Part shown: piece after piece, positions 39,183 to 51,400 of the stretch | Position numbering within the stretch: the first letter of the stretch is position 1 | Layout of the letters: each line of letters begins with the position of its first letter | Origin: Spartinivicinus poritis | GTDB lineage: Bacteria > Pseudomonadota > Gammaproteobacteria > Pseudomonadales > Zooshikellaceae | Assembly (NCBI RefSeq): GCF_028858535.1 | Contig: NZ_JAPMOU010000001.1 | Coordinates: 310,001 to 374,000, forward strand | Direction of reading: 5' to 3' | Length of the DNA stretch: 64,000 nucleotides | Translations under genes and position numbers: made by a program | The notes under the pieces: generated by a model | Database searches by the model: none | Told to the model about the DNA's origin: nothing | Seen by the model: only the letters and a program-made list of their open reading frames with translations

Positions 39183-42100
39183 ATGGAAGATAAAAGCAAG
39201 GAAGATGTAAGAATTAATGCTGCCAACTCTTCAGATATAGTAGTAGATGAAACGAAAACAACAACTGAACAAAGTCAGGACAAAGAGCAACCTGCAATAC
39301 TACCAACAAAAGCGCCTGAATATGTCGTAGGTATTGGTGCATCAGCAGGCGGTTTAGAGGCATTAGAAGAGTTATTCCGAGCCATGCCATTACAAACAGG
39401 TATGGCTTTTATCATCATTCAACACCTGTCACCAGATTATAAGAGCTTAATGAATGAGCTATTAGCGAGAAAAACCGACATACCGATTCATATTGCTGAA
39501 GACCAAATGCCAGTTGAAAAAGACAACATCTACTTACTCCCTCCTAAAAAAGAAATGATTGTCTCAAATGGTAAATTATTGCTCACTGAACGAGAACATA
39601 GCGATACCATCAATATGCCAATCAATACGTTCTTTCGTTCACTGGCAGAGACTTATCAAGATAAAAGCATTGCGATTATCCTATCCGGTAGTGGTTCCGA
39701 TGGCAGTAAAGGCATTAAACTTATTCATGATAGTGGGGGTTTTGTCATTACCCAAAATCTTGACTGCTGCAAGTTCGATAGCATGCCACGTAATGCCAAC
39801 AAAACCAAATGTGTTGATCTTTCCTTACCGACAGATGAAATTCCTGATGCGTTAATTAAATATTCCAAGCGCACCATCAAGGCCACCCAACAAATTGCAC
39901 TGGGTTCCTTGGAAGCCAATGAAGGTCGATTTACAGATATCATTGTGCTGCTAAACAACCGGTTTGATTTAGATTTTTCTGAATATAAACCTTCAACCAT
40001 TGTACGTCGATTAGAAAGACGACTGGCAATGATTCAAGCTGAAACACTAAAAGATTACACCAATATTCTGTTATCCGATGAAGAAGAGCTAGAGGCACTT
40101 TACTTTGACTTATTAATAGGAGTTACCCAGTTTTTTCGGGACCCAGAAGCTTTTCAAAGTTTAGGCCAAAAAATACCAGATTTACTGAAAACACTTCAAT
40201 CTGAAAGCAATGAAGAAACTCGCATCTGGGTACCTGGCTGCGCAACTGGGCAGGAGGCGTATTCCCTGGCAATGTTAATTCATGATATTTTTCGACAGGA
40301 AAACATCCTTCAATCGTTTAAAATTTTTGCTACCGATATTCACCGAAACTCAATAGCCAGTGCAGCCCAAGGCATTTATACAAAAAGTGAAATTATTGGT
40401 TTACATAGCCCTTATAAAGAGCGCTACTTAAAAAAATTACCCAGTGGTGACTATCAGGTAATACCCGAAGTAAGAAAAACTATTGTATTTGCTCAACATA
40501 ATCTGCTAAAAGACCCACCTTTTACCAAGATGCATATGGTCAGCTGTCGTAATTTAATGATTTATTTTAATCAGGCAGCTCAGCAACGAGTGTTCAGTTT
40601 ATTTACCTTTGCTCTTAAAAACAAAGGATTGCTATTTTTAGGCTCCAGCGAAAGCCTTGGCAGACATGCTTGTGACTACCAATGCATAGATTCAACTCAT
40701 AAAATTTTCCAAAAAAATCGCGAAAGTCATCAACGGCCCGAGTTTCAATTAAGTTCCTTAGAGTCAAGACAATATAGATTTACTAGCGCTAAACGACATA
40801 GCCCCCCCCTCAGCATCAAAAGCAAACAAGCTCAGGAAGTACTATTACAGCGTTATGTGCCTCCAAGTTTATTAATTGACCATAATGGCGATATTCTCCA
40901 TGTGTTTGGCAATGTTGGGGAAATGTTAAAGCTGGATATCGGTGCTGCCAACCTTAATTTACGTTCAATGGTATCAGGCCCAGCCAAAGCCGTATTCACT
41001 CAAATGCTCAACCAGGTGAATAAATCTTATAAACCGATTCGTACTCGCTTTGTTGAGGGCTTTATTAAATACGATAGAGTCGATGTTGAGATACGACCTT
41101 TATCTGACTCGTCAAAAGATATGGATTACTTTATTGTTACTTTGAAGCAAAGTAATACTGTATTGGATCAGCAACCAGAAGAGGAAACTGAAGAAGTTAA
41201 TCCCAATAGCACTCTAGCTGTAAGAATGCGAGACCTTGAAGAGGAACTGCTATATACCAAAGAAAGCTTACAAACCACAGTGGAAGAATTAGAAACCAGT
41301 AACGAGGAGCTGCAAGCATCTAATGAAGAGTTAATGGCTTCTAATGAAGAGCTACAAAGCACCAATGAAGAATTACAGTCAGTTAATGAAGAACTTTTTA
41401 CTGTGAATGCTGAACATCAAACCAAAGAATTAGAGCGAGCAGAAATAGAAGCAGACGAAAAAAGTATTGTACAAGTATCTGGAATTGGTATTATTTTCTT
41501 AGATGAAAACTTACATATCCGGAAGTTTTCTGACTCAGCCGCTAATTTATTTAATTTTAAGCCATCCGACTATGGCCGTCCTTTTGGCGCCATTTCAGGA
41601 GAAGGTGTACAAAGTATTCTAGCTAATATCAACCAGGTGCTTACTCAAGGTGGTATTATAGAAAAAGAGTTTATTCCTGAGCATGGCGTCATTTACCAAA
41701 TGCGGATTCATCGTTTGGAAAACCTGGATGAAAACAGCCATCAACAACGAGGCATTATTCTTACTTTCTTAAACATCAGCAAACTTTATGCAACTCAACG
41801 CAGTTTAGCCCGCAGCGAAAGTCGTTTCCAGGCGGTTTTAGATGCTTTAACTGATGGTTATTTTGAATGGGATACAGTACACAGCAAGTTATTTTTAAGC
41901 CATCATTGCCGGCAAAAACTCGGCTATTCAAATGAAGAAATTCTAACTTGGCAGCGCTTGCTTGAAGATGATACAAACAATGTGCTGAGTACACTGAACA
42001 AGGCATATGAACAACAAAGCACTTTAGAAATACTCTTACCATTGCGTAAATATGATCGTAGTCTCTATTGGATGCTGTGTAAATGCCATTTTTCAACACA

Positions 42101-42887
42101 ACACCAAACAGATAGAGATTATGGGCGCTTAGCTGGTCAGTTAATTGATATGCAACAATACAAACGCCTTGAAGCCAACATGCAACACCAAGTACATGAG
42201 TTATCTCGATCAAACGAGTTATTAGAGCAATTTGCTCATATTGTTTCCCATGATTTAAAAGCTCCACTACGACACAGCATGCATAATTTACATTTCCTTA
42301 ATACGGCTATTGAAGAAAGTAATATTCCGTCAATAAAAACAGAGGCCCAGTCCTTAAACAATAATTTACATGCACTGCAAAACCTAATTGATGATGTGAT
42401 TCGATTTTCAAGGTTCAACTCAGAAAAGAAAAAAGTAGCAACTGTTGATCTAAATATTGTAGTCGATCAGGCTATCAACTTACTTGCACCCAGCATGTCC
42501 AATAAAAACTTTGAATTACACTGCGATCAACTACCCTCTATAGCTGGTGATAAGAACATGTTAATCCATTTATTTCAAAATTTATTGGGGAATGCATTAA
42601 AATATAATGATAAAGAAAAACCTAAAATTACAATTAAACATAGGCTAGAAGATAAGTATTGTTTTATTCAAGTGCAAGACAATGGTATTGGTTTCGACCC
42701 AAGCTTGTCAGAAAATATTTTCAAACCCTTTAAACGCCTGGTCACAAAAAGCCAATATGAAGGAAGCGGTATTGGTTTATCTATCTGTAAAACGGTGGTT
42801 GAACAGCATAGTGGTAAAATATCCGTAGACTCAACCCCAGGAGAAGGAACTATTTTTACTATTCAACTCCCCATTGACAACCAGTAA
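39183..42887 (+). CDS. CheB-CheR-PAS-histidine kinase fusion protein
   Basis: 1234 residues, no membrane helix, cytoplasmic. Order: CheB-type methylesterase (about 47-230) with S54 (GASAGG), H81 and D173 as the expected triad; CheR-type methyltransferase (about 250-510) with the SAM loop [14 protein letters not shown] and ATDIH; a PAS-like segment (about 560-655); a coiled coil built of repeats of the NEEL type (about 680-760); two PAS domains (about 760-870 and 878-990); HisKA with H1023 ([14 protein letters not shown]) and a HATPase with N1137, DNGIGF and GSGIGLS. Such chimeras are known in bacteria; receptors and partners are usually unknown. There is no receiver domain within it, so the two following single-domain regulators are the natural phosphoacceptors. 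Confidence 0.92.
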   Translation: MEDKSKEDVRINAANSSDIVVDETKTTTEQSQDKEQPAILPTKAPEYVVGIGASAGGLEALEELFRAMPLQTGMAFIIIQHLSPDYKSLMNELLARKTDIPIHIAEDQMPVEKDNIYLLPPKKEMIVSNGKLLLTEREHSDTINMPINTFFRSLAETYQDKSIAIILSGSGSDGSKGIKLIHDSGGFVITQNLDCCKFDSMPRNANKTKCVDLSLPTDEIPDALIKYSKRTIKATQQIALGSLEANEGRFTDIIVLLNNRFDLDFSEYKPSTIVRRLERRLAMIQAETLKDYTNILLSDEEELEALYFDLLIGVTQFFRDPEAFQSLGQKIPDLLKTLQSESNEETRIWVPGCATGQEAYSLAMLIHDIFRQENILQSFKIFATDIHRNSIASAAQGIYTKSEIIGLHSPYKERYLKKLPSGDYQVIPEVRKTIVFAQHNLLKDPPFTKMHMVSCRNLMIYFNQAAQQRVFSLFTFALKNKGLLFLGSSESLGRHACDYQCIDSTHKIFQKNRESHQRPEFQLSSLESRQYRFTSAKRHSPPLSIKSKQAQEVLLQRYVPPSLLIDHNGDILHVFGNVGEMLKLDIGAANLNLRSMVSGPAKAVFTQMLNQVNKSYKPIRTRFVEGFIKYDRVDVEIRPLSDSSKDMDYFIVTLKQSNTVLDQQPEEETEEVNPNSTLAVRMRDLEEELLYTKESLQTTVEELETSNEELQASNEELMASNEELQSTNEELQSVNEELFTVNAEHQTKELERAEIEADEKSIVQVSGIGIIFLDENLHIRKFSDSAANLFNFKPSDYGRPFGAISGEGVQSILANINQVLTQGGIIEKEFIPEHGVIYQMRIHRLENLDENSHQQRGIILTFLNISKLYATQRSLARSESRFQAVLDALTDGYFEWDTVHSKLFLSHHCRQKLGYSNEEILTWQRLLEDDTNNVLSTLNKAYEQQSTLEILLPLRKYDRSLYWMLCKCHFSTQHQTDRDYGRLAGQLIDMQQYKRLEANMQHQVHELSRSNELLEQFAHIVSHDLKAPLRHSMHNLHFLNTAIEESNIPSIKTEAQSLNNNLHALQNLIDDVIRFSRFNSEKKKVATVDLNIVVDQAINLLAPSMSNKNFELHCDQLPSIAGDKNMLIHLFQNLLGNALKYNDKEKPKITIKHRLEDKYCFIQVQDNGIGFDPSLSENIFKPFKRLVTKSQYEGSGIGLSICKTVVEQHSGKISVDSTPGEGTIFTIQLPIDNQ

Positions 42888-42942
42888 CAAATAGCAATGA
42901 ATATCGATCACCAATATAAAATCCAGGTAGGGAGCTTATCTA

Positions 42943-43386
42943 ATGCAAACCAGCCATAACTTTTCCCTGTTATTGGGTGAAGATGATGAGAGTGACAAAT
43001 CAACAATGCAAGTCATTTTGAATAGAATGAATTATCAAGGCTCATTTCATCATGTTCCAGTAGGGCAAGAGGTTATCGATTGGACTTTAAAAAAAAATCA
43101 ATACCGCAATGCTGCTCATAATATACCTGACTTAATTCTGTTAGATATTGGTTTACCTGGCATAGATGGTAAAACAGTTTTAAAAACCTTACGGCAAGAT
43201 GAGACAGCTAAAACCATTCCCATCATCATGATGTCAGGTTCCATATCACAACACGACTATTATGAATGTATTGCTTTAGGCTGCAATGCTTATATTCAAA
43301 AAACCTCAGATCTCAACGCATTCACTAAAAATTGTCAGCTTTTTATTGAAGGTTGGATTCAGTTATCGCAACAAAAGTTTATTTAA
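42943..43386 (+). CDS. Single-domain response regulator, Rcp1-like
   Basis: 147 residues, a lone receiver domain. Acidic pocket GEDDESD (13-15), phosphoacceptor D68 (LILLDIGLPGIDG), MSGS switch Ser near 96, and Lys in YIQKTSD. The insertion before the phosphoacceptor strand and the LPGIDG loop are as in Rcp1-type regulators paired with phytochrome-like or PAS kinases. No output domain. 56 bases after the fusion kinase. Confidence 0.9.
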   Translation: MQTSHNFSLLLGEDDESDKSTMQVILNRMNYQGSFHHVPVGQEVIDWTLKKNQYRNAAHNIPDLILLDIGLPGIDGKTVLKTLRQDETAKTIPIIMMSGSISQHDYYECIALGCNAYIQKTSDLNAFTKNCQLFIEGWIQLSQQKFI

Positions 43387-43393
43387 CTATTAG

Positions 43394-43990
43394 ATGAGAG
43401 CCCTACCTATGCAACCCATCAATATATTACTTGTAGATGACCAACTATCCAGCCTGTTGGTTCTGGAAGATTTATTAGCCAGTTTAAAAGTTAATCTACT
43501 CAAAGCAACTTCTGCCAAAGATGCCTTGCTGATTATGTTAAATAATGATATCAGCTGTATTTTGCTTGATGTGAGCATGCCAGAAATGGACGGCTTCGAA
43601 TTTTTAAAAACGCTTCAAGCAGCGCCTGCCCATGCCAATATTCCCGTTATTATGGTCACAGGGAAAATATTTAGTGAAAATGAAACCCTTCGTGCTTATC
43701 AATACGGTGCCGTAGACTTTTTAATAAAGCCATTAGATTCTCAGGTAGTGTACCGTAAAGTCAGTTTTTTTGTCCATCAAGCCCAACGCATCAAGTGCAT
43801 TGAAAATATTGAACATATATTAAAAGGTATTTCAACAGAGATTCTTAAGCCGCTAAAAAAAGTGATAACAAAAGATCATATTACCGATAACCATTTGCTT
43901 TCAGAGCTAGCTCAAGCCGTAGTCAAAATAGAAGAACTACAACAGAACTGGTGTACGTTCCAGCATGATAAACACAATACCGCTTTGTAA
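43394..43990 (+). CDS. Response regulator with short C-terminal extension
   Basis: 198 residues: receiver domain (about 8-130) with D15/D16 (LLVDDQ), phosphoacceptor D59 (CILLDVSMPEMDG), switch Thr near 88 (VMVTGK) and Lys in FLIKPLD. The remaining 65 residues are helical and charged, without a recognised output domain. Two in-frame ATGs (43394 and 43409) are possible starts; neither has a clear ribosome site. Lies 7 bases after the previous regulator, so co-transcribed. Confidence 0.88.
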   Translation: MRALPMQPINILLVDDQLSSLLVLEDLLASLKVNLLKATSAKDALLIMLNNDISCILLDVSMPEMDGFEFLKTLQAAPAHANIPVIMVTGKIFSENETLRAYQYGAVDFLIKPLDSQVVYRKVSFFVHQAQRIKCIENIEHILKGISTEILKPLKKVITKDHITDNHLLSELAQAVVKIEELQQNWCTFQHDKHNTAL

Positions 43991-44038
43991 TTGTAGTATT
44001 GTAAATAATTTATCGCCTTTCGCCAAAGTAAGGGATTC

Positions 44039-44044
44039 AGGAGG
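44039..44044 (+). promoter_or_regulatory. Shine-Dalgarno for the poly-HAMP kinase
   Basis: AGGAGG five bases before a GTG start, fixing the start of this very large gene. Confidence 0.75.
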
Positions 44045-44049
44045 CACCT

Positions 44050-47000
44050 GTGGTCAAAACCAGAATAAGAAAAAAAACGGACTCAAGCACTGCCAACATT
44101 GAGGAAGCGAGTACCGAACAGGTTCTACAGGCGCTTCAGGAATGGAAAGATAAAACAGAAGTTATTGACCATGCCAATTTATTAAAAGCCTTAAGAGCCT
44201 ATCGGAACGGTAATTTTTCAGTACGGATGCCAGAAACGCAAGTGGGTATCGCTGGCGAAATTGCCCGTGCATTTAATGAATGCGTTGAGCTTAACCAGAT
44301 AATACTGAAAGAGTTTGAGCGGGTCAGTAAAGCTGTTGGCCGTGAAGGTAAATTAAGCCAACGGGTTTCAGTGAGCGCTGCTAAAGGGGGCTGGGCCAAT
44401 ACTGTGATGGCTTATAACGCTACGGTAGAAGGTATGGCTGAACCTGTCGGGGAGTTTGGTCGTGTCGTCGCGGCGATTGCCAAAGGTGATCTAACTGAGC
44501 CTATGTCGTTAGAAATTGAGGGGCGACCCCTTCGTGGTGAATTTTTGCGGGTAGCAAAAACCACCAACCAAATGATTGAGTTACTAAATAATTTTTCATC
44601 AGAAGTTACCCGGGTAGCCCTAGAAGTGGGTACTGATGGTATTTTGGGAGGACAAGCCAAAATTCGCGGCGTATCAGGGGTTTGGTTGGATTTGACCAAC
44701 AGCGTTAACGGTATGGCAAATAACCTGACCAACCAGGTACGTAATATCGCTACCGTCGCCACCGCCGTGGCTAATGGCGACTTAAGCCAGCGGATTACCG
44801 TACAAGCCAGTGGCGAAGTGCTTGAGTTGAAAGAAACTCTCAATCGAATGGTAGAAAGGCTTACCTTGTTTTCCTCAGAGGTCACCCGAGTGTCCAGAGA
44901 AGTGGGTACTGACGGAAAACTTGGGGGTAATGCAGAAGTCAGGGATGTGGCCGGTGTCTGGCAAGAGCTGACCAATAATGTGAATGGCATGGCTGACAAC
45001 TTGACAAATCAAGTGCGTAACATCGCGACTGTCGCTACCGCCGTGGCCAACGGCGACTTGACCCAAAAAATTACCGTTGATGCCCAAGGTGAGGTATTGG
45101 AGCTAAAAAACACCATTAACACCATGGTGGATCGTCTCACTCAGTTTGCATCCGAGGTCACCCGAGTGGCCAGAGAGGTGGGTACCGATGGACAGCTCGG
45201 CGGTAAAGCGAAAGTGCCTGGTGTTGCTGGAGTTTGGCAAGAACTCACCAATAACGTCAACGGCATGGCGGATAACCTGACCAGCCAGGTACGCAACATT
45301 GCTACGGTGGCTACTGCCGTTGCCAACGGTGACCTAAGCCAGAAAATTACCGTTGAAGCGAAAGGCGAAGTGTTAGAGCTAAAAGACACCATTAATAGAA
45401 TGGTTGACAGCCTCACCCAGTTTTCATCAGAAGTCACTCGGGTTGCCAAAGAAGTGGGTACTGATGGCAAGTTAGGCGGTAAAGCCGAGGTTAAAGAAGT
45501 CGCAGGGGTTTGGCGCGATTTGACCAACAATGTTAACGGCATGGCGGATAACCTCACCAATCAGGTACGAAATATCGCTACCGTCGCCACCGCTGTCGCT
45601 AATGGGGATCTCACCCAAAAAATTACTGTTGATGCCCAAGGCGAAGTGCTGGAGCTGAAGAACACGATTAACACCATGGTAGACAGCCTGACTCAGTTTT
45701 CATCTGAGGTCACTCGGGTGGCTCGTGAAGTAGGCACAGATGGCAAGTTAGGTGGCAACGCCGAAGTCAGACAAGTAGCTGGAGTCTGGCAAGACTTGAC
45801 CAACAATGTTAATAACATGGCCAACAATCTCACCAACCAGGTACGCAATATCGCCACCGTGGCCACTACCGTCGCGAATGGCGATCTCAGCCAGCGAATT
45901 ACCGTAGAAGCCAGTGGCGAAGTACTCGACCTTAAAAACACCATCAATACCATGGTGGATCGGCTGACGCAGTTTTCTTCAGAGGTGACCCGGGTGGCCC
46001 AAGAGGTGGGTACCGAAGGCAAGCTAGGAGGCAAGGCGGAAGTGCCCGATGTAGCAGGGGTTTGGCAAGACCTGACCAATAACGTGAACGGTATGGCCGA
46101 CAACCTCACCAACCAAGTGCGGAATATTGCCACTGTCGCCACCGCCGTGGCCAATGGGGATTTAACCCAAAAAATTACCGTGGAAGCCCGCGGCGAAGTA
46201 CTGGAGCTTAAAAACACCATCAATACCATGGTGGACAGCCTAACCCAGTTTTCTTCAGAGGTGACCCGGGTGGCCCGTGAAGTGGGCACTGAAGGCAAGT
46301 TAGGCGGTAAAGCTTATGTGCGTGATGTAGGTGGCGTTTGGCGTGAGCTAACCAATAATGTGAATGGTATGGCCGACAACCTCACCAATCAGGTAAGAAA
46401 TATAGCAACCGTCGCTACTGCCGTGGCTAATGGTGACTTAACCCAAAAAATTACCGTTGAAGCCCGTGGAGAAGTGCTAGAGCTGAAAAATACCATTAAC
46501 ACCATGGTTGAGCGATTAACCCAGTTTTCCTCAGAAGTCACTCGGGTGGCCCAAGAAGTGGGTACTGAAGGGGTTTTGGGTGGCAAAGCCAACGTTGAAG
46601 ATGTTGCCGGTGTTTGGCAAGACCTGACCAATAACGTTAATGGTATGGCAGATAACCTCACCAATCAGGTGCGGAATATTGCCACCGTGGCCACTGCCGT
46701 GGCTAACGGCGACTTAGCCCAGAAAATTACTGTTGATGCCAAGGGCGAAATCCTTGAACTGAAAAACACCATCAACACCATGGTAGATAAGCTGACCCAG
46801 TTTGCTTCTGAAGTCACTCGGGTGGCCCAAGAAGTGGGCACCGAAGGCAAGTTAGGCGGTAAAGCGGTTGTAAGGGGTGTGTCTGGTGCATGGCAGGAGC
46901 TCACCGACAATGTGAATGGCATGGCCGATAATCTCACCAACCAGGTGCGGAATATTGCCACTGTAGCCACCGCTGTGGCTAATGGTGACTTAAGCCAGAA

Positions 47001-50000
47001 AATCACCGTCAATGCCCGCGGGGAAATTCTCGAACTAAAAAATACCATTAACACCATGGTGGATAAGCTAACGCAATTTGCGTCAGAAGTGACCCGGGTC
47101 GCTCAGGAAGTGGGTACCGAAGGAAAACTGGGGGTTCAGGCAGAAGTCTCAGGCGTAACTGGCGCATGGGGCGACCTGACTCTTAATGTGAATAAACTGG
47201 CTAAAAACCTGACTGATCAAGTGCGAGATATAGCCCGGGTAGCCGCTGCCGTTGCCCGTGGTGATCTAGAGCAGAAAATTACGGTAGAAGCTCAAGGCGA
47301 AGTATTGGCCCTGAAAGAAACCATCAACTCAATGATTGACATTCTATCGTTATTTGCCAACCAGGTAACTTTCGTTGCCAAAGAGGTCGGAACTGAAGGC
47401 AAGCTCGGAGGCCAAGCAGATGTACCCAATGCAAAAGGCATTTGGAAAGACCTAACCGAAAATGTTAACGAATTGGCAGATAACCTCACCCGACAAATTC
47501 GGTCTATTTTAACAGTGGTAACAGAAGTCACTAAGGGAAATCTAACTGGCAGTATTGATGTTGCAGCACGGGGTGAAGTAGAAACCCTGAAGAATGGCTT
47601 AAATCAAATGATTCTTACCCTAAAAGAAACCTCTGATATCAATATCGAGCAGGACTGGCTAAAAACCAATTTATCTAAATTTGGCCAATTGATGCAGGGC
47701 AATAAAAGCTTACAAAGTTTGGCAGAGGTGGTTATTCGGGAACTTTGCCCGACAGTTGCGGCACAGCATGGGGTTTATTATATCCTGGATCAAGGTACTG
47801 ACGACAGCCCCAAAAAACCTGAATTGGCGCTGTTAGCTAGTTATGCCTATCACGAGCGAAAGGCCATGGCGAATGTATTTGAAGTTGGCCAAAGCTTGGT
47901 GGGGCAAGCGGCTCGCGAGAAAAAACGGATTATCGTGCATCAAGTTCCCAATGACTACATTAAAATTTGTTCCGGATTAGGTGAGTCAAAACCTTTGCAT
48001 GTAATTGAATTACCCGTCTTGTTTGAAAATGAATTACTGGCTGTTATTGAACTTGCCTCATTTGAGCCTTTTAGTGAAGTGGTGTTAAATTTTCTCGATC
48101 AATTAATGACAAGTCTTGGCGTTGTAGCCAATGCCGTAAACGCCAGCTCGCAAACAGAAAGCCTATTACGTGCCTCACAATCACTTTCTCAAGAACTACA
48201 AGCGCAACAACAAGAACTTAAAGAAACCAATGAAAAACTTGAAGCCCAGGCACGAAATTTAAAAGAATCAGAAACAAAACTAAAAAGCCAGCAAGAAGAA
48301 CTACAACAAACCAATGAAGAGCTGGAACAAAAATCACAAGTATTAGCAGAGCAAAAGCGAGAAGTAGAAAAGAAAAACCGAGAAGTAGAAGAAGCCAAAG
48401 CCCAAATTGAAGAAAAGGCCCAACAACTGGCTTTATCTTCAAAGTATAAGTCTGAATTTCTGGCAAACATGTCTCACGAATTACGCACTCCGCTTAACAG
48501 CTTAATGGTTTTATCCGATGGTTTACGAAAAAATATCGATAAAAACCTGACAAACAAACAAATTGAGAAAATGAATACGATTCACGATTCTGGTATCGAG
48601 CTGCTGGAATTAATTAATGAAATCTTAGACCTTGCCAAAATTGAAGCAGGTAAAATGTCAGTTCAGATTAGTGATATTTTCCTTCATCGCATCCAAAACT
48701 GGGCTGTACGTGGTTTTCAACAAATGGCTGAAAATAAAGGCTTAGAATTTAATACCGAAATTGATAGCAGTTTACCTGCTGCCATTCAAACTGATGAAAA
48801 ACGCTTACAACAAGTCATTAAAAACTTTTTATCGAATGCCATAAAATTCACCAATAAAGGGCAAGTAAACTTTATTATCCACCCTGCTAACTCAGGTTGG
48901 AGTGATCATATCCACACGTTAAATGAAGCAAAAATGGTGATCGCTTTTTCAGTTGCAGATACCGGCATTGGGATTGCACCCGATAAAACCCAATTAATTT
49001 TTGAAGCCTTCCAGCAAGCCGACGGCACTACCAGCCGTCGGTTTGGTGGCACCGGTTTAGGTTTATCCATCAGCCGCGAAATATCAACATTATTAGGTGG
49101 TGAAATTGTATTAAAAAGTGAAGTGGGTAAAGGTAGTACGTTTACCCTTTTCTTACCACAAGTTTATCCTGGTGCTCCTCATTTGAGTGACAGCACAGAA
49201 AAATGGCAAGTAGTTGATGAATCCAAAAAACAAAACCTCCCTTTGTTTGAAACAACCGTATTTGATAAAACAACCAGTCAAACAGTTATCGAGCACACTT
49301 TGACCGAAATAGAAGATGATCGCACTTACCTGAAGCCTGGCGATCGTACCGTATTAATTATTGAAGATGACCACCATTTTGCCAGAATATTACTAGAACA
49401 TGCCAGAGAAAAAGGCTTTAAGGGAATTGTCGCCTCTCGCGGTGATGCTGGATTATTTTGCGCACAAGAGTATCGTCCCGATGCCATTATTTTAGATATT
49501 AAACTCCCGATAATGAATGGCTGGACAGTGTTAGACCGCATCAAGCATGACCCTAAAATTCGCCATATTCCAGTACATGTTGTATCGATTGATGATGTGA
49601 CTCAACGCAGTCTTAAACAAGGTGCAATATCCTGTTTGCAAAAACCATTAGACGATGGTCGTTTAAAAGATGTCTTTGATCAAATTGTTGAGTTTCAACA
49701 GTTAAAGGAAAAACAACTGCTTGTTATTGAAGATGATGAAAAACAACGATCTGCTATTATCGATCTCATTGGTAACGGCGATGTAAAAGTAACCGCTGTT
49801 GCTTCTGCAGAAGAAGGGCTAGCCGCTTTAAATGAGAAAAAATTTCATTGCATGGTGTTAGATTTAATATTGCCTGATATGAGTGGCTTTGAATTAATAG
49901 AAAATATTAAACAACAAGAAACTCTGGTTAATCTACCCATTATTGTGTACACAGGAAAAGAGATTACTCCCGAAGAAGAAACCAGGTTATGCTCAGTAGC

Positions 50001-50523
50001 AGAAACGATTATTGTCAAAAATGTAAAATCACCTGAGCGTTTACTGGATGAAACGGCCTTATTCTTACATCGCATTGAAGCAAATTTACCCGAGTCAAAA
50101 AGGCAAATGTTACAACAGGTACATGAAAATGATCCGCAACTAGCAGGTCGAAAGATTTTGGTTGTTGATGATGATGTTCGTAATATTTTTACCCTGACTT
50201 CTATTTTTGAAGCACATGATAGCATTACTTTATACGCAGAAAGTGGCAAGCAAGCTATTGACGTATTAAAGAATCATCCAGATATAGAAATTATTCTAAT
50301 GGATATAATGATGCCTGAGATGGATGGCTACGAAACAATGAAAGCCATTAGAAAAATAAGTCAGTTTAGCGATATCCCAATGATCGCCGTCACAGCCAAA
50401 GCCATGAAGGAAGACCGGCAAAAATGCATGGATGCTGGTGCATCAGACTATATTGTTAAGCCAATTGATACAGAACAACTACTTTCTCTTGTACGCGTAT
50501 GGTTATACAAAGAACAGAGTTGA
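44050..50523 (+). CDS. Giant soluble poly-HAMP hybrid histidine kinase with three receivers
   Basis: 2157 residues, GTG start, no signal peptide or membrane helix. An N-terminal HAMP-like region (about 40-180) is followed by a tandem array of 92-residue HAMP-pair units (about 180-1195). Each unit has one HAMP of the form [17 protein letters not shown] and one of the form [20 protein letters not shown]. Then a GAF domain (about 1204-1365), a coiled coil (about 1367-1467), HisKA with H1476 ([12 protein letters not shown]), HATPase (about 1580-1710; [17 protein letters not shown]), and receivers with D1816, D1938 and D2085. The unit consensus is that of fungal group III hybrid kinases (Nik1/Os-1). 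By family, HAMP arrays relay conformational signals along the chain; the stimulus is unknown. Confidence 0.93.
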   Translation: MVKTRIRKKTDSSTANIEEASTEQVLQALQEWKDKTEVIDHANLLKALRAYRNGNFSVRMPETQVGIAGEIARAFNECVELNQIILKEFERVSKAVGREGKLSQRVSVSAAKGGWANTVMAYNATVEGMAEPVGEFGRVVAAIAKGDLTEPMSLEIEGRPLRGEFLRVAKTTNQMIELLNNFSSEVTRVALEVGTDGILGGQAKIRGVSGVWLDLTNSVNGMANNLTNQVRNIATVATAVANGDLSQRITVQASGEVLELKETLNRMVERLTLFSSEVTRVSREVGTDGKLGGNAEVRDVAGVWQELTNNVNGMADNLTNQVRNIATVATAVANGDLTQKITVDAQGEVLELKNTINTMVDRLTQFASEVTRVAREVGTDGQLGGKAKVPGVAGVWQELTNNVNGMADNLTSQVRNIATVATAVANGDLSQKITVEAKGEVLELKDTINRMVDSLTQFSSEVTRVAKEVGTDGKLGGKAEVKEVAGVWRDLTNNVNGMADNLTNQVRNIATVATAVANGDLTQKITVDAQGEVLELKNTINTMVDSLTQFSSEVTRVAREVGTDGKLGGNAEVRQVAGVWQDLTNNVNNMANNLTNQVRNIATVATTVANGDLSQRITVEASGEVLDLKNTINTMVDRLTQFSSEVTRVAQEVGTEGKLGGKAEVPDVAGVWQDLTNNVNGMADNLTNQVRNIATVATAVANGDLTQKITVEARGEVLELKNTINTMVDSLTQFSSEVTRVAREVGTEGKLGGKAYVRDVGGVWRELTNNVNGMADNLTNQVRNIATVATAVANGDLTQKITVEARGEVLELKNTINTMVERLTQFSSEVTRVAQEVGTEGVLGGKANVEDVAGVWQDLTNNVNGMADNLTNQVRNIATVATAVANGDLAQKITVDAKGEILELKNTINTMVDKLTQFASEVTRVAQEVGTEGKLGGKAVVRGVSGAWQELTDNVNGMADNLTNQVRNIATVATAVANGDLSQKITVNARGEILELKNTINTMVDKLTQFASEVTRVAQEVGTEGKLGVQAEVSGVTGAWGDLTLNVNKLAKNLTDQVRDIARVAAAVARGDLEQKITVEAQGEVLALKETINSMIDILSLFANQVTFVAKEVGTEGKLGGQADVPNAKGIWKDLTENVNELADNLTRQIRSILTVVTEVTKGNLTGSIDVAARGEVETLKNGLNQMILTLKETSDINIEQDWLKTNLSKFGQLMQGNKSLQSLAEVVIRELCPTVAAQHGVYYILDQGTDDSPKKPELALLASYAYHERKAMANVFEVGQSLVGQAAREKKRIIVHQVPNDYIKICSGLGESKPLHVIELPVLFENELLAVIELASFEPFSEVVLNFLDQLMTSLGVVANAVNASSQTESLLRASQSLSQELQAQQQELKETNEKLEAQARNLKESETKLKSQQEELQQTNEELEQKSQVLAEQKREVEKKNREVEEAKAQIEEKAQQLALSSKYKSEFLANMSHELRTPLNSLMVLSDGLRKNIDKNLTNKQIEKMNTIHDSGIELLELINEILDLAKIEAGKMSVQISDIFLHRIQNWAVRGFQQMAENKGLEFNTEIDSSLPAAIQTDEKRLQQVIKNFLSNAIKFTNKGQVNFIIHPANSGWSDHIHTLNEAKMVIAFSVADTGIGIAPDKTQLIFEAFQQADGTTSRRFGGTGLGLSISREISTLLGGEIVLKSEVGKGSTFTLFLPQVYPGAPHLSDSTEKWQVVDESKKQNLPLFETTVFDKTTSQTVIEHTLTEIEDDRTYLKPGDRTVLIIEDDHHFARILLEHAREKGFKGIVASRGDAGLFCAQEYRPDAIILDIKLPIMNGWTVLDRIKHDPKIRHIPVHVVSIDDVTQRSLKQGAISCLQKPLDDGRLKDVFDQIVEFQQLKEKQLLVIEDDEKQRSAIIDLIGNGDVKVTAVASAEEGLAALNEKKFHCMVLDLILPDMSGFELIENIKQQETLVNLPIIVYTGKEITPEEETRLCSVAETIIVKNVKSPERLLDETALFLHRIEANLPESKRQMLQQVHENDPQLAGRKILVVDDDVRNIFTLTSIFEAHDSITLYAESGKQAIDVLKNHPDIEIILMDIMMPEMDGYETMKAIRKISQFSDIPMIAVTAKAMKEDRQKCMDAGASDYIVKPIDTEQLLSLVRVWLYKEQS
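44467..47600 (+). repeat. 276-bp tandem repeat array inside the poly-HAMP kinase gene
   Basis: Nine well-conserved copies begin at 44743, 45019, 45295, 45571, 45847, 46123, 46399, 46675 and 46951 (exact 276-bp spacing), with diverged copies at 47227 and 47503 and one before 44743 offset by five extra codons. Copies keep the reading frame and differ mainly at third codon positions and in the short variable loop before GVW. Such an array could gain or lose units by recombination. Confidence 0.9.
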
Positions 50524-50524
50524 A

Positions 50525-51400
50525 ATGAAAAACGTTGAGGTCAATAACAAACAAGACTTGCATCTGGAACAACAGGATGCAGCACCAATTTTAGAAGATA
50601 TTGAGATTGATCTTCTTTGTGAGGGAATTTTTCGTCATTATGGTTTCGATTTTCGCCAGTATGCACGAGCCTCTTTAGCAAGACGAATCAGAAACTTCAT
50701 GGAACTGGAAAATATCGAGTTCGTTTCAGATTTACAAAATAAGATTTTGCATAACCGACAGGTAATGGAACGATTTTTATTAAACTTGTCAGTTAATGTT
50801 ACCTCTATGTTTAGAGATGTAGGTATGTATATGACTTTTAGGGAAAAAATTATTCCTATTTTACATACCTATCCCTCCATTCGAATTTGGCATGCAGGTT
50901 GTTCTACAGGAGAAGAAGTTTATTCCCTGGCCATACTACTCCAAGAAGAACAACTTGCTGACAAGGCAACCATCTATGCCACAGATATCAATGAAGCAGC
51001 CATTAAAAAAGCCAAAGCAGGCATTTTCCCTTTACAAGTGATGCAAGAATATACAACTAATTACCTTAAAGCAGGGGGCAAACAAGAGTTTTCTCGCTAT
51101 TATACAGCCAAATATGAGCATGCTATTTTATCGCCAGAATTGCGCAGTAGAGTCGTCTTTGCAAAGCATAACTTAGTAACAGATAGCTCTTTTAACGAGT
51201 TTACTGTGATTTTTTGCCGCAATGTCATGATTTATTTTAATGAAGAGTTACGCAGCCATGTACACCAACTTTTATATAACAGTCTTTGCCGATTCGGTAC
51301 ATTAATTCTTGGTTCCCAAGAAACCATAAGATTCACACCAATTCACCTGCAATATAAAATACTAGACGAGCAGCACAGTATTTTTCAAAAGCGCATTTAA
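50525..51400 (+). CDS. CheR-type protein methyltransferase
   Basis: 291 residues from the ATG at 50525, directly after the kinase stop (TGA at 50521-50523); the frame is open further upstream inside the kinase gene, which is not plausible. SAM-dependent glutamate methyltransferase fold: helical N-domain (YARASLARRIRNFMELENI), SAM loop HAGCSTGEEVYSLAILL, YATDINEAAIKKA, and VIFCRNVMIYFN. The family methylates chemoreceptors, but none is encoded here. Last gene of the cluster; no TPR or output domain attached. Confidence 0.92.
   Translation: MKNVEVNNKQDLHLEQQDAAPILEDIEIDLLCEGIFRHYGFDFRQYARASLARRIRNFMELENIEFVSDLQNKILHNRQVMERFLLNLSVNVTSMFRDVGMYMTFREKIIPILHTYPSIRIWHAGCSTGEEVYSLAILLQEEQLADKATIYATDINEAAIKKAKAGIFPLQVMQEYTTNYLKAGGKQEFSRYYTAKYEHAILSPELRSRVVFAKHNLVTDSSFNEFTVIFCRNVMIYFNEELRSHVHQLLYNSLCRFGTLILGSQETIRFTPIHLQYKILDEQHSIFQKRI

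Noticed and set aside
41270-41400. Short DNA repeats in the CheB-CheR-kinase fusion gene, at first looked like a CRISPR-like array
   Set aside because: They encode in-frame NEEL-type coiled-coil repeats, lack spacers and are within a long gene.
44412-47531. Many long minus-strand frames across the poly-HAMP region
   Set aside because: They repeat with the same 276-bp period as the sense array and are antisense shadows of conserved codons, not genes.
48189-48470. Minus-strand frames of 80-90 codons under the coiled coil of the giant kinase
   Set aside because: Ser/Cys/Phe- or Leu-rich mirror translation of Gln/Glu/Lys codons; no start signal.
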